Positions 11,948 through 23,504 are shown, numbered from the stretch's first letter. The stretch: DNA of 64,000 bases from Raphanus sativus (GCF_000801105.2 NC_079519.1:1672668-1736667), one strand, 5' to 3'. Notes: generated by a model not told the origin, from the letters alone. Translations and numbers: made by a program.

Positions 11948-14038
11948 TCATTCTTTTTCTTCGACTGAAGACTCTTGCTTCATATGGAAACCACCATTTT
12001 GCATTGTGTTCAATGACATCGTCTGTTACAAAAAATCAAGGAAGACCAAAGATGAATCTAACAATATTTATATTATCTAAACCAAAAAAAGCACTAAAAG
12101 TCTAAAAAATGTTTTCAAAGATGGAAACAAACCAACTCTTAGTTCTTAACTATGAGAACACGTAGACATAAATATGTTAAAAAGGACTTTTAATGCAAGG
12201 AAGGAGCAGTTTATTAACTTACCAAAGTTGAATTACTCAACATGGTAGCTGAGAGATCATAATTGATTGCAACAGGCAATGGTGGCATCTGGCTCATCAA
12301 GCTTGGCATATTATTCATGCTGCCAAGTTAAAGATATTCTGTTCAACAATCTCCACCCATTTTATATAAAAAATAACCATATACAAAAAGTATCAACTTA
12401 CTCATTTTGGATGGTGATAAGGTTGTTCCTTGTCTGACAAAACAGATCTATGTTATCATGTACCTGTTCATCATAATCATCAGGAGAGAGCAATTTTAGC
12501 AAGACCGCATTTGAATTCTTTAAAACCAGATAACCAAGAGCTTACCTTATATGAGGATATATTAGCTCTAATTTGACTAAAAGCTCTTACATTCTGTTCT
12601 AAGAGACTGATTGCATGGCCACTTAAATCTTGAGACAGAACAACGAAAAAAAAAATTAGTTACTCATTAACTTCAATGACTATGTGCAAACTCTTCTTCT
12701 AAAATTAAACTATTTTTGAAGACGCAATTATCTTAATCACCTCCTTATCAGAGTAAAAGCTATGCTGACATAGTAAGAAGCCACTACAATCTCAATTTAT
12801 TTTAACAAAAGAAGAGTAGGTCTATTAATTAAAAACGGTATTTGAATAATTATTAATTCACCAAGAAATAAGTGTATGTATTGCCTCCTTTTACAAACAA
12901 AATAGGAAATGTATGTTTGCATATTAGATGAAAGTTAAGACCTTCAGATGTAATATGTTTATTACTGGAGCTTGTAAAGGGCATCAAGAAAGGGTATGAA
13001 GCCATGCTAACAGAAGGCATGCTTGAAGACAATCCCGCCTGAAGAAATATAAATCTTATAGAATTTTGCCTTATTGTACAAACACTTTAGAACCAAAACC
13101 TCAAAATTTATATTGAGTTATTCCATCTCAAATAGCAAAAAAAAAGTTGCTTTCCTTTGTGTGTTCAAGAGTGCCACTCATCAAATTGAAAAAAAAAATT
13201 TGCAAGCATCTCCAACATACCTTGCTAGAACTTATTCTTTTTCCATAGTTGAATTCTTCTGCTTTTCTTCTCTTCCTCTGTTTTTTTTTTTTAAAAAAAA
13301 ATCAGTATTCGATGGACAAAGACAAAAGGCAAAAAAGAAAAGAAAAAAACCTAGAAAGCATTCTACAGAAAAGAGAAGATTTTTTCACAAAATTCTACAG
13401 AAAAGAGATGATTTTTTCACAAAAACTGCTATGCAAGTTTAGCACTATTACTTTGATAACAGATATAACATGGCATAATAAACATAGAACTACAGGAATG
13501 CAAAGTGGCTACAAAGCAACCAAAAAAAAAAACTTGAAAGTTGCATACAGATAGGTGAAACAGAGCTTTACCGTCGTCCATCTACACCGCAGGGCAACAT
13601 CTCGAACGGTTTTGTCAGGTAAAGTGGCCGCAATTTTAATATATTTCATGATACTTGGTTTATCCTTATATCTACAACCAAAAAAAAAACAGAACTCACT
13701 TCTCAAGGCCAACCTCACTTCTCATATCAACTTAAAAAAAAACTCATTGATAATAAAGAAACAACTCACTTCTCAAGGCCAACCTCCAACTTGAGTTGCT
13801 CTTCGGTTGACCATTCACTAGCCAAAGAAGTATCTAGCTTGAGCCCAGAAACCGAATCAAAAGAGTTCCCGGTTTGAACTAAACCAGAGTTACTAACATT
13901 ACTGATCATATGCATCCCCAACAAGGAACCACTTCGACCCAAGTATGGACCCATCGGAATCATCTCAGATGAACTTCTCAAAGAGTGGAAATTTATAGAC
14001 TCGTGACTGAACCCAGAGGTAGATGATCGTGTAGCCAT
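11948..14038 (-). CDS. DUF3755 nuclear protein (At1g68160-like)
   Basis: Eight exons read on the minus strand: 14038-13770, 13671-13572, 13277-13221, 13038-12942, 12628-12546, 12463-12402, 12319-12223 and 12022-11948. Their phases join without a stop to give 279 aa. The core is ASEWSTEEQLKLEVGLEK then YKDKPSIMKYIKIAATLPDK, then a short segment to DVALRCRW and a basic R-K-R-R-K. This is the SANT/Myb-like signature of plant DUF3755 proteins, whose function is poorly known. The C-terminal half has a helical segment (H-A-I-S-L-L-E-Q-N) and a Met/Pro-rich region. An alternative start two codons upstream (14044) is in frame. A duplicated copy of the exon 1 5' splice site lies in intron 1. The leader carries a telo-box. 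Exon calls rest on GT-AG borders and family similarity. Confidence 0.88.
13693..13786 (-). repeat. Duplicated 5' splice site in DUF3755 intron 1
   Basis: A 24 bp block (starting AACTCACTTCTCAAGG) occurs at 13763-13786 and again at 13693-13716. It contains the last 17 coding bases of exon 1 and its GT donor. The 46 bp between the copies include an A-rich run, so the pair looks like a target duplication from a tiny retroposon. The copy at 13699/13698 is an equally good donor. Its use would add 70 nt and shift the frame. Confidence 0.8.
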
Positions 14039-14059
14039 CCACATAACCCAAGAAAGAAA

Positions 14060-15444
14060 ACCCTAATACGACCACACACCTCTAACTCTAAACCCTATAC
14101 ATCAGCTAAAAAGAAACAAACTTTAAGAATCGAAATTAAACTAAACCCATCTCAAATCCGAGCTTCCTTTGATCGTGTTTCCATGGAAGAGGAGAAGAGG
14201 GAATGAGTAAAAACTTCACCCTTTTTTTTTTGAAGTTTTTTTCTCTCTCTTTCTCTTGTGTGAATTCAATTCTCTAACGAAACCAAAGTGGTTTGTTTAT
14301 ACCAAATTGCACCAATTATTTGCCACTCTTTTAGTTTGTGGAATTGCTTTTTTAATTTGCTTCTGCCTTCTATATGACTATATCAATTGGAGAATATTTA
14401 GAGAAATAAAGATAGAAAATGGAAAAAGTGTGTCTCTATATACTTAGTGAAAACAACGTCAACTTTCCACCATTTTTTCATGGATAGAGATAAAATCCAA
14501 ATTTAATACTAGTTTCCAACATAATAGGAATATAATGTGAAATTGAAAAATTAAAAAGGATTTTGACTGTAAGCAAAACAAAATAGAATAAAAGGAAAAG
14601 ATTCCTTCGCTAGTTGAAGGGAGGTAGACCAAGAACATATATTCATTTAGTTTTTCTTACATTCTTGTTTTTAGTATTTTTATATAAAGTACAGTATTTA
14701 GTTTTGAATTTAATTTGAAACTTTAAATTATTTATTTTTGCATTGGACTTGGAAAATACTTTAGTTTGTAAAATTAAAATCTCAAAACAAACACTGTATA
14801 TTAGGAGTAGTTGGCATATCGTGGAATTCAGAAAACAGTGCGAATCCCAATAACAAAGCATTTGATGCATTTTCTTCTTCTACCACATTTTTAAAAAAAA
14901 ATTCTCAAAGTTTTATCAACTAAGTCTTTAATAAATAATATGTATCCTCGTTGTCGAAAGTTGAAACTATTTGATTAGATTCATGGTTTTTTTTTCTTGT
15001 TTATATGCAAATTTTATCTTAGCATCCCAATAATTGTGGAATAAACTCATAAACATATATGCTCGTACAATTCTTCAATCGTATGCAATAATATTAAGGC
15101 TTGCAAAAATACTATATGCTCAATTCTAAGGAATCACCAGAACACGGGTCCAAGATCTGGGCTGATAGTGGGCCGTTCGTATAACAACCCTCTGCTAAAT
15201 CACTCTTTATCATAAGTAAGCATCATTAATGTTTGATTCGTACAAGACAAATCACCAAAGATTCCCGATTTAACATAAGCATACGCCACACGACACCATT
15301 CTTCCCCTAGACAGAAAAGAATAACACACTCGTACAGGCTTCGTCTTGCCTAGTCTTCAAAACATGTACACGTATGTAGGTATAAATGCATATGTTTTGA
15401 CCCTAATCCAAATAAATTAAAAGACTAAAACGTCACGTTAAAAC
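14060..15444. other. Intergenic: DUF3755 and RING promoters
   Basis: Left part is the DUF3755 leader (telo-box, pyrimidine-rich tract near 14220-14260). The rest is AT-rich. A gene expected here from Arabidopsis order (At1g68170, a nodulin-like transporter) is not visible in any frame. Confidence 0.5.
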
Positions 15445-16191
15445 ATGGCATCTCATGAGTATCGTCCAAGAGTTATTGTGAATGGAACAAGAAGAACAAG
15501 AACGTTCCATTTCTTCTATTGCCGGCATTGTAGCCGTACCATTAGGCTCCGAAACTATGGTCTATACGGTCCTATATGTCCTTTCTGCTCTAGAGAGATC
15601 AATCTCCATGACGAGGTTGACATTATGAGGATTAACCGACCTTTTTGGGATACCGATACCGATTGGATCACTCTCCATCTTATCAACTCATCGAGACGTA
15701 ACCGGTTCAGTCATGAACTAGTTAATGATACCAATGATGACTTCGTTGATGCCACGCCTAACGAACGTGTTGGTCCACCACCAGCCTCTTTATCCGCCAT
15801 CGAGGATTTAAAGACCGTGACGATCACGGAAGAAGATTTGGCAAAAGAGAAGGTTTGTGCGATATGCAAAGAGGAGTTCGAAGTAGGAGAGGAAGGCAAA
15901 GAGTTGAAATGTTTGCATTTCTACCATCCGAGCTGCATCGTGTCTTGGTTGAATATTCATAACACTTGTCCCATTTGTCGCTTTGAGGTCCACTCAGGCG
16001 ATTACGAAAGTAACGTTGACGGAGGAGTGTCTCACCATGCCGATGATGATCGATCTGATCGTTCTCGGATTAGGGTTTGTTCTTTGTGGCCTCTCGGAAT
16101 GGTTTTTGGTTGGGTGCATAGTCTTTTCGTTAAGATTCCTCCTCCTGATCTAACTTTCATGGCTATACTATTATGCTTTCATGTTTTTTAG
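15445..16191 (+). CDS. RING-H2 E3 ubiquitin ligase (At1g68180-like)
   Basis: Intronless gene of 248 aa. The N-terminus has a zinc-ribbon, Y-C-R-H-C-S-R-T-I-R then C-P-F-C (about residues 25-52), as in the plant RING ligases with an N-terminal ribbon. The RING-H2 runs from about 136 to 177: C-A-I-C, 14 residues, C-L-H-F-Y-H-P-S-C, 10 residues, C-P-I-C, all eight ligands present. The tail is His/Asp-rich and ends in a hydrophobic stretch (F-M-A-I-L-L-C-F) that might be membrane-associated. It presumably recruits an E2 to ubiquitinate unknown substrates. Position and strand agree with At1g68180. Confidence 0.92.
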   Translation: MASHEYRPRVIVNGTRRTRTFHFFYCRHCSRTIRLRNYGLYGPICPFCSREINLHDEVDIMRINRPFWDTDTDWITLHLINSSRRNRFSHELVNDTNDDFVDATPNERVGPPPASLSAIEDLKTVTITEEDLAKEKVCAICKEEFEVGEEGKELKCLHFYHPSCIVSWLNIHNTCPICRFEVHSGDYESNVDGGVSHHADDDRSDRSRIRVCSLWPLGMVFGWVHSLFVKIPPPDLTFMAILLCFHVF

Positions 16192-16369
16192 TATTATAAA
16201 TATTGAGCCTTACTAATATACCTCATATATTTACTAAGAATAATAAACAACTGACAGAAATTTAAAGGAACTGCAAAACAAGAATACTATATTTAAGTAG
16301 GGATTAGAAACTGTTAATTTACATATTAAATTAATTATGAGAGAAAGGCGAAGAGCGGCGTTTAGGTGT

Positions 16370-16741
16370 CCAAATGCAGGGTCCAAATGCAGGGTCCTTA
16401 GCATATTAAATTAATTATAAAACCAACATTATCGGGGTCCAAATGCAGGGTCCTTATCATTTTTGGGCCCAAAATAAATTAAAAAGGTTTTTAATGTTTT
16501 GGGACGGATCTTAATTAAGGTCTTTTTTTGCTCGTCCTTCTTGCCACCTGTCGGCTTGTGATGAAGCGTCACTATTCTCCTATTTATTTCTTCCTTTATC
16601 CTCTCATCATCTTTCCTCTTCTCAGAAGTCTAACCAATAATCTATAGATTTGTGATTGTCCTTAACTTTTTCCTTAACATAAATAAACTAATATAATAAC
16701 ATAAGGACTCAACATTATGGACAACCAATAATGATGCCCTA
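16370..16741. mobile_element. Possible MITE related to the fold-back element
   Basis: The right end, read inwards, is GGGCATCATTATTGGTTGTC, close to the GAGCATCATTATTGG end of the element at 4012. The left part holds three copies of GTCCAAATGCAGG, two in tandem at about 16370-16396 and one near 16437. Matching ends and a TSD are not clear, so borders are approximate. Confidence 0.35.
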
Positions 16742-16851
16742 AACGGAACATTTTGTAAAACAAAGCTTGACTTTAACATGTTTATGTAAATTAATATAGT
16801 CATGACCATTATCTTTGATTTGTTTGCAAGTTGTAACTCGAATAAATAAAA

Positions 16852-19030
16852 CTAGATGATAACCCGCGCCTTGCGCGGAGTGAGTAGATTTTTAGGGATA
16901 AACAAATTGAATTCATATAAATTATAAAGGTAAAGTTTACTAAAACAAATTAAACTGATCTTCAATTTTAATTTTAAATTTGTGTATTAGTTTTGAAATT
17001 CACATTTTCGGAAACGGGTTGTTCGAAGAAAGCCAATTTTATAAGGATGACTGGTGGTCCGGTATGAACCGCAAGATGGTGTCAAAGAGAAGTTCCAAAT
17101 CAGCTTAGAACATCCTTGGCTGAAGAAAATTTGAAACTGGGAAACCAATTCTTTCTTTATTAATGCATGTATTTTATCTTCCTGCGTAAAAAAATAGAAT
17201 CAGAAACATTACGAAATAACATGTATAATAAGCACAAAAATATGAAATTTAAAACTTACCTTTTCATCAACAAAAACCATTTCAATGGTTTCTCCACCAG
17301 CAGATGAGTATTGCTTCCAAAACCTAATGACTTTCACCTTGATCTTCCATAACGATTTTTTTTTGTTTTAAATCAGAGATGAAATTCAAGCTATGCATTT
17401 TGAATGTTATTTTAAAGAATCGTTAAGGTTGTGATGGAGGTTTAGGTCTGCCGAATACAATATATATACAACGTCAACTTTGAAGTCGGTTTGATCAAGG
17501 TAATTACGATGTCCATGATTGATTATTTATTAGAAAATATTTTTTTTAAGAATAATTGAATGATACCTATCAAAAATGGCAACTCTCAATCTAATATACG
17601 AATAAATGCTTGATATGTTTTTGAAAAAGGAAATCAATTTGGACTATTAAACTCATATTTTGCATTTCACATGAAGCCATGGTCGACAATGATTATTCTC
17701 TTTATATGGTATGTAAAATATATTTGGCAATCAACTTAAGATGATTACGAAATCACTTCCAAATTTACAGTGATTTATGATGCAAATCTTAATATAAATG
17801 GTAAGTATCAAATATGCTTGCCAAGAATTCCATGATTTATTTTCAAAAATCAAATCAATTTTCCATATTACACTAAATTGCCTTTGACCTCAAGTTCTAA
17901 GGTTAATAATTGTGTGATTGTATATGGGGAGTATTAATCAAATAGTTTTCTTTTTGACGGCATTAATCAAATAGTTATCATATTAAATCAGCGGATTGTA
18001 CGTTATATTCATATTACGAAAAAATAAGCACAATTTGTCAAAGACGGCCCAGATGGATGAATGAATGTATTTTAATAAGTTTAACATTTTATACATATAT
18101 TATAAAATCATTTTTATCAGTGTAATATGGAAAATTCGAGTATATATGTGGAAGCATATGTATTTTTTTAACATTAAAAGTATATACTTCTTCCTAGAGA
18201 TAGACTTCGGACTATGTATATATTTTTTGTACGAAATATTTGTCGGTTTTAGTTATATACTTATAATGTTCATAAAAATAATTATATACTTCAAAATAAT
18301 TATATACTTCCTAGAGGCAGACTTCCTAGAATTATATTATTTAGGAAGAATTATATACTCTAGGAAGAATTATATACTTTTATTAATATTTTCTGAGACA
18401 GATTTCATACTATGATATAAGCTTATTTCTAATAAGCATATATTTTATATTCGTCACATAATCTTAGTTCACATAAAATTATAGTTTATATAATTTGATA
18501 CAGACTTCGTTACATGATCTTAGTGTAGGTTCAATTATTTATTGTCATGTATTTTATATTTTATTTTACGAAGTTTGTCCGTGCAAAGAATTATAAGCTT
18601 ATACACTAAATTTATTTCATACAGACTTCGTCACATGATCTTATAGTATGTTGAATTATATATTGTTTTTTTTTAAACATTAGAAGTACACTAAAATACA
18701 TTTAAAATGCAATTGTAAACCATATCTACATAACATATCTACGTAACGTAAAGTAAAAAAAAAACATATCTATGTAACATAACACTAAGATCCATTTACA
18801 CTAAAACTCATACACTAAGATCCATATACAAAATGACGTGACATTACCTATAACAAATACATTTTTGTGACAATGACATTGATTTGTAATTTGTCTAATG
18901 AAGAAAGTGTTATTTAAAAATGTATGTGAGAGTCATTGTAGAGGTGCCACCTAGGAAATGGCAATTTTGAAAATCACACATTACTTGAAGGTTAATTATT
19001 AAAACTGCTCTTCTTTTAATAATAAGAGGA
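16852..19030 (-). mobile_element. Helitron, RPA1-carrying, 2.2 kb
   Basis: Read on the minus strand, the 5' end is TCCTCTTATTATTAAAAGAA, close to the usual crucifer Helitron start, followed by the typical conserved stretch with CCTAGGTGGCAC. The 3' end has the hairpin CCGCGC-AAG-GCGCGG followed by TTATCATCTAG. The element sits between an A and a T, as Helitrons do. It carries RPA1-like exons near the 3' end. No Rep/helicase is seen, so it is non-autonomous. Confidence 0.82.
16995..17349 (-). pseudogene. RPA1-like (OB-fold) fragment inside Helitron
   Basis: On the minus strand 17349-17260 reads WKIKVKVIRFWKQYSSAGG then ETIEMVFVDEK and a GTAAG donor. After GCAG, 17181 onward reads EDKIHALIKKELVSQF, a short segment, then FSLTPSCGSYRTTSHPYKIG and FLRTTRFRKCEF. 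This is the N-terminal OB-fold of plant RPA 70 kDa subunits, a gene class often carried by plant Helitrons. No start or downstream OB folds are recognisable, so it is a truncated relic. Confidence 0.8.
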
Positions 19031-19164
19031 TATCGTTGTGATAACTCTTTGGAAGATCTTGTAGTTGATGAAATAGATAATGTGACGATAAGGATTACAA
19101 AAAGGACAACACCCAACTTGTAGTATTAGTAAGAATCAGCTAATGCACTCTCGCCTTGTGTCGT

Positions 19165-19547
19165 CAGTGCCGTCTTAATTTTTTTTTTTGCCTTAGGCAA
19201 AATATAAAATAAAGACCCTTTTATCAAAAAAATTCAACTTTTATTTATTGTATTTCTTTAAATTAAAACAAAAAAATTGTGGTGTTCAAATATTTTTTTG
19301 AAAAATGAGTTTTTGTGTGTAAATTAGGTTTTGTTAATGAAAAAAAGAGAAAAGTGAAAGGTAATTTTTTTTATTGTATTTCAGTTAGATTTAGTTAATC
19401 ATAGACCTTTTAATTATAATTTAACCAACTAATAGATAATTTAACAAATAAAATAGACCTTTTTAATTAGTAAAATAACACTAAAAAAATTTAGACCCAT
19501 GGACCCATGGCAATTGCCCATGTTGCCATGGGGTAGAGCCGGGCCTG
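19165..19547. mobile_element. hAT-type MITE, perfect 8 bp TSD
   Basis: The 383 bp element starts CAGTGCCGTC and ends GAGCCGGGCCTG. TGTGTCGT is repeated exactly on both sides (19157-19164 and 19548-19555), the 8 bp target duplication of hAT elements. AT-rich, non-coding. Confidence 0.85.
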
Positions 19548-19555
19548 TGTGTCGT

Positions 19556-20844
19556 TCGATGTTTCGACCACAAATGCACCTAAACAAGCCTCCTCATCTC
19601 TTTCATTCTCAAGATCCAGCGGGGGAGGAAGCGGCGAGCCTCACAATCACTCAGAGGAAGTAATATCTTTTTCTGCCCCTCTCTCTAATAGTGCACGTTA
19701 AAACTCCATCTCAACGCTCAAGTAGAAGAACGTATATGTTATGTATTTACAGAGGCCATATCTTCCATTAATTGTAGCATAAGAGTATGTACTACAGTAC
19801 TAGTGCGGTTTAAAAGTAAAAGCAGCAGATAAACGTGGTAAAAAAAGTTTGTACTAATGCGTTTATACATAAGACACTAATTTAGCTGTTCATCTATTTC
19901 GGTTTCATGCATGTTACTGTTGATTATTTGCTTCACCATCCAAATATGTAATCACCAGATCCACCAGAACTTTTAACTTTATCCTTAATGTTAAATCAAA
20001 AGGTTACTTAACAAACAATGACATTGACAATGATAAGATATGAACAGTAGAAAATTGTAATGACTTTTTTTCGTGTTACCAAAAACATAATTGGTGAAGC
20101 CTTTCGTCAAAAAAAAAAAAAACATAATTGGTGTATTGATGAATTTTTGACAAAGACCACTCAAAGAAGAGGTTAGTTATAGTTGTGATAAATAAGCAAA
20201 ACCTTCTTTCCAATATTTTTATTTTCAATATCAACGAATCAAAATGCATAAGTCATATTATTTATTTTTTTAGTAAAAAAAAGACCAATCTTAACCCTGG
20301 AAATAATCTTCAAAAACAAGCAATTAGTTGAAACAAATGATGCTCTAACCATAACTGGGCCTTGGCTATTAGTATCTCCAGCTACTAATTATTATCATCA
20401 AAAAGAACACTTTGCTCTTACTATCAACATCCAATATAGTAATATTTACATGAAAATGGTCAAAATAGAGTGGCATAACCGTAATTATAGCTTAAGCACT
20501 GTAGTTCGTTGCTTAAGCACTGTAGTTAGTTACTTCTAACAACCACCTTATTTTTTACTTTAATTAAAATAATTATTTATTTATTTAAATGCGAAAATCG
20601 TTCTCCATAACTTCCCTCCAAGAGTCCACTATAAATAGCTCAGCTTCTTCCTTTCTCGAGCAAGAAAGTTTCCTCTCGATTTTTCTCGGCACTTTCTCGG
20701 TTGCTCTTTAGTTTCTCCACTCCAGGTCAAATCTCTAACCTTCAATTTCTCCACTAGATCTGATGATAAAAATCGAAAAACGGAATCTGAATCTTTGATT
20801 TACCGATTGCTTGTTGTTGTATTACAGAATCGCTGAGGAAAACG
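19556..20844. other. Intergenic and CDM1 promoter
   Basis: A GC-richer stretch at 19560-19680 reads MHLNKPPHLFHSQDPAGEEA in one frame and might be the relic of a lost neighbour, but I cannot assign it. The right part, with a CTATAAATAG TATA box at about 20629, is the promoter and leader of the CCCH gene. Otherwise AT-rich. Confidence 0.45.
20082..20133 (+). mobile_element. Micro-retroposon footprint (15 bp TSD)
   Basis: AAAACATAATTGGTG at 20082-20096 and 20119-20133 flank only AAGCCTTTCGTC plus a poly(A) run that abuts the second copy. This is the outline of a retroposon reduced to its 3' tail. Confidence 0.65.
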
Positions 20845-22584
20845 ATGGAGAACGAAACGGCGCCGTTTACTTACAGCGTCATCACCTCTCACGGCGAACC
20901 TTCCGTCGGCGGCGGCGGCGGAGTCGTTAACCAAATCTACCGCTCCAGCAGCGCGATGCAGCAGCAGCGGCGCCAGGATATGGTGAACAGAGAGGCGCTG
21001 TGCTACACGCGGCTCCACGAGGCGTCGCTCGAAGCGGAAGTGCTCCGTCTCGAGAACACGGAGCTCCGATCGATGAATCTCCACCTCAAGAGAGAGCTCG
21101 ACGAGCTGATCAGATCCTCCGTCCAGAACAGCCGCCACAGATTCGGTTACGATCGGGTCCCGCTTCGGATGCTCAGCAATCTCTCGATCGGAGACCGCGG
21201 CGGCGCCGAGGACGACGACGACGCGGAGAATCGGAACCGCGCGGTTAGCCGAGATGACGTCAGCGAGGAGAGTCCGACGAGCGTGATTGCGAACGAGGAT
21301 CTGAACCGTTCTTCGCTCCCGAAGAGCATCTCCGTCAGATCCAGCGGTTACTCCAAGGCGAGCCAAGGTGGTGGTGGTTGTGGTGGTGGTGGATCCGCCG
21401 CTGCTCAATGTGGAAAATCTCGTGGAGTCGTAGCTAAGCCTGGAGCTTGTGGTCAGCAACTCAGTACGACGGTAACTAGTCTCCTCTTTGTTGCTTTCTT
21501 TATAGTTACGAGTTTGATTACAGGAATCACTGATTAGATTCTTGACTAGGAGAAAGAAACAAAAGAACTGAGTTGCTTTCTCTGAAGTCTCAACTATACA
21601 TGTTAAAGAGTAATAGTGATGAATGACTGATTGATTTTGGTTTAGTGTTTTGGGAAATAGGAAGTCGTTGAGACACTATAGACGTTGCTTAACTGTTGAA
21701 TCTGCTTTCGTTGAACTAGAGATGTAGAGAGTAATGGTGATGAATGAAGGGCCATCATTGAATAAAATGCAGGAGAGGAGGCTTTAGTTAGAGTCGATGT
21801 ATGAACGGTTTTAACGGTTGAGTCTAACCTTTGCATAGATGATTCTTTTTTATGATGTAACTGATGATCCTCTGCATTATTTGAACTGAAGATGTAAATG
21901 ACTTAATGGAACTATTGATTTTGGTTTAGTGTTTTGAGAAGACACTATAGACGTTTCTTAACTGTTGAATCTGAGCTGCATGTTCTGATACATCAAACCT
22001 CTATTCCTCTGCTTTCGTTGAGCTAGAGATGTAGAGAGTAATGGTGATGAATGAAGGGCCATGATTGAATTAAAAATGCAGGACAAACAATATTTGTGAG
22101 AGGAGGCTTTAGTTAGAGTCGATGTATGAGCGGTTGAGTCTAAGCTTGCATAGATGATTCTTTTTTTTTTTTATGATGTAACTGATGATCCTCTGCGTTA
22201 TTTGAACTGAAGATGTAAATTGACTTGATGGAAACTTTGCAGCAAAGAGTATACGTGCGAGGAGGGAAGAAAGAGGAAGAGGAGGAGATAGAAGTGGAGG
22301 TGTACAATCAAGGGATGACAAAGACAGAGCTCTGCAACAAGTGGCAAGAGACGGGGACATGCCCATACGGTGATCACTGCCAGTTCGCTCACGGCATTAA
22401 AGAACTCCGCCCAGTGATCCGCCATCCTCGTTACAAGACTGAGGTTTGCAGAATGGTACTCGCTGGTGACATCTGTCCTTACGGCCACCGCTGCCACTTC
22501 CGCCACTCACTCTCGGAGCAAGAGAAGCTCGTGGCATCTGCTGGTTGCAAACCCAACAACAAGTCCTGCAAGCTGGTTAAATGA
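20845..22584 (+). CDS. CDM1: Tandem CCCH zinc-finger protein (CDM1/C3H15-like)
   Basis: Two exons, 20845-21471 and 22243-22584, in phase, 322 aa. The N-terminal exon carries a Gly-rich run, a coiled coil ([16 protein letters not shown], about residues 58-90) and a Ser/Gly region. Exon 2 has the paired fingers C-X8-C-X5-C-X3-H, each led by [25 protein letters not shown] and [20 protein letters not shown]. This is the TTP-type RNA-binding module. The Arabidopsis homologue C3H15/CDM1 (At1g68200) acts in callose turnover around microspores and, with C3H14, in secondary wall control. The intron is 771 nt and largely built of a tandem duplication. If it were retained, the frame would end after [10 protein letters not shown] (stop at 21537) and lose both fingers. 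Confidence 0.94.
21631..22229 (+). repeat. Tandem duplication filling the CDM1 intron
   Basis: Two head-to-tail copies, about 21631-21914 and 21915-22229, both starting TTGATTTTGGTTTAGTG and sharing GAGTAATGGTGATGAATGAA and GATGATCCTCTGC. Small indels bring the second copy to about 310 bp. The duplicated unit ends just before the splice acceptor. Confidence 0.88.
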
Positions 22585-23037
22585 AAAACACAAGGTCTGA
22601 ACCGTATATACCTATAGGTGAACAGTACTATACTTACCATACAGAGATATTGATAGCTATTCGAAAGGATTTGGCAAATAGCATATTGGTAAAAGAGAAG
22701 TGAATAATGTTTGCATTCGTAAGAGCGTGTTTTGTGACACTATAAGTGGGGTTGTTTGAACATTGCTTATTCTGAGACTTCGATGAGCATTCTCCGGTTA
22801 TTCAGATGATTGTTTTTGTTAATTACATAGTAGAAGTGTTGAGCTTTCTTTTTGTATATCTCTAACCGAAAGGTTTTCGATAACCAATGTAAATATGCCC
22901 ATCTGGATCATGACCTGCAGGCTTAAACATGTGCTCGAACACACGCCTAGTCCCTTTAAATTAGCGAGTTTGGGCTTAGTTAGCTTCATTATTTCTGAAT
23001 CATCTGGGTTTGGGTTGGGAAAATGTGTTGATGTTGG

Positions 23038-23245
23038 CAGGGGCGATCCCAGAAATTATTTTTCTGTGGGGTCAAAATATATAAAATGTGTTTGAGGTGG
23101 GTCGAACCCGGATTTGTGGGTTCATGCAAGCACATGTCAACCAAATTGCCACAGTAAACTAATGTAAAGTGATTACAAAATCCGAATTATATTATTTTTT
23201 GTGGTGTCAAGTGACACCACCACCTTACATGTGGGTCCGCTCCTG
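23038..23245. mobile_element. hAT-type MITE, perfect 8 bp TSD
   Basis: The 208 bp element begins CAGGGGCGATCCCAG and ends GGGTCCGCTCCTG, inverted repeats of the widespread CAGGGGCGGATCC MITE. GATGTTGG is repeated exactly at 23030-23037 and 23246-23253. Confidence 0.9.
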
Positions 23246-23504
23246 GATGTTGGTTGTAGTTCACCATTATACATTGTACAACACGTCAACATCACAATCT
23301 TAATTCAGTAATTTAACAACTTTATAGTAATTTTTAGCTTCCATTCAAGCCATGCATATAAAAATGAATTTTATTCCTATTACTATTTTCATTCTTTTGA
23401 ATTTAAGAGCCTTGAGTTAAAAAAAAGCTGACTAGTGATATATTTTTCACCTTATTTTAATAAAAGTCGATCAATCAAAATATGGCAGTGATGAAATTGT
23501 AAAG

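Noticed and set aside
18065..18415. 116-codon open frame rich in Ile, Tyr and Phe
   Set aside because: Lies within AT-rich Helitron repeat sequence. The composition is what TAT/ATA repeats give by chance.
20800..21459. Long minus-strand open frame (219 codons) opposite CDM1 exon 1
   Set aside because: It mirrors the GC-rich coding exon, and its low-complexity Thr/Arg/Val content has no family likeness. The plus strand encodes a recognised CCCH protein.
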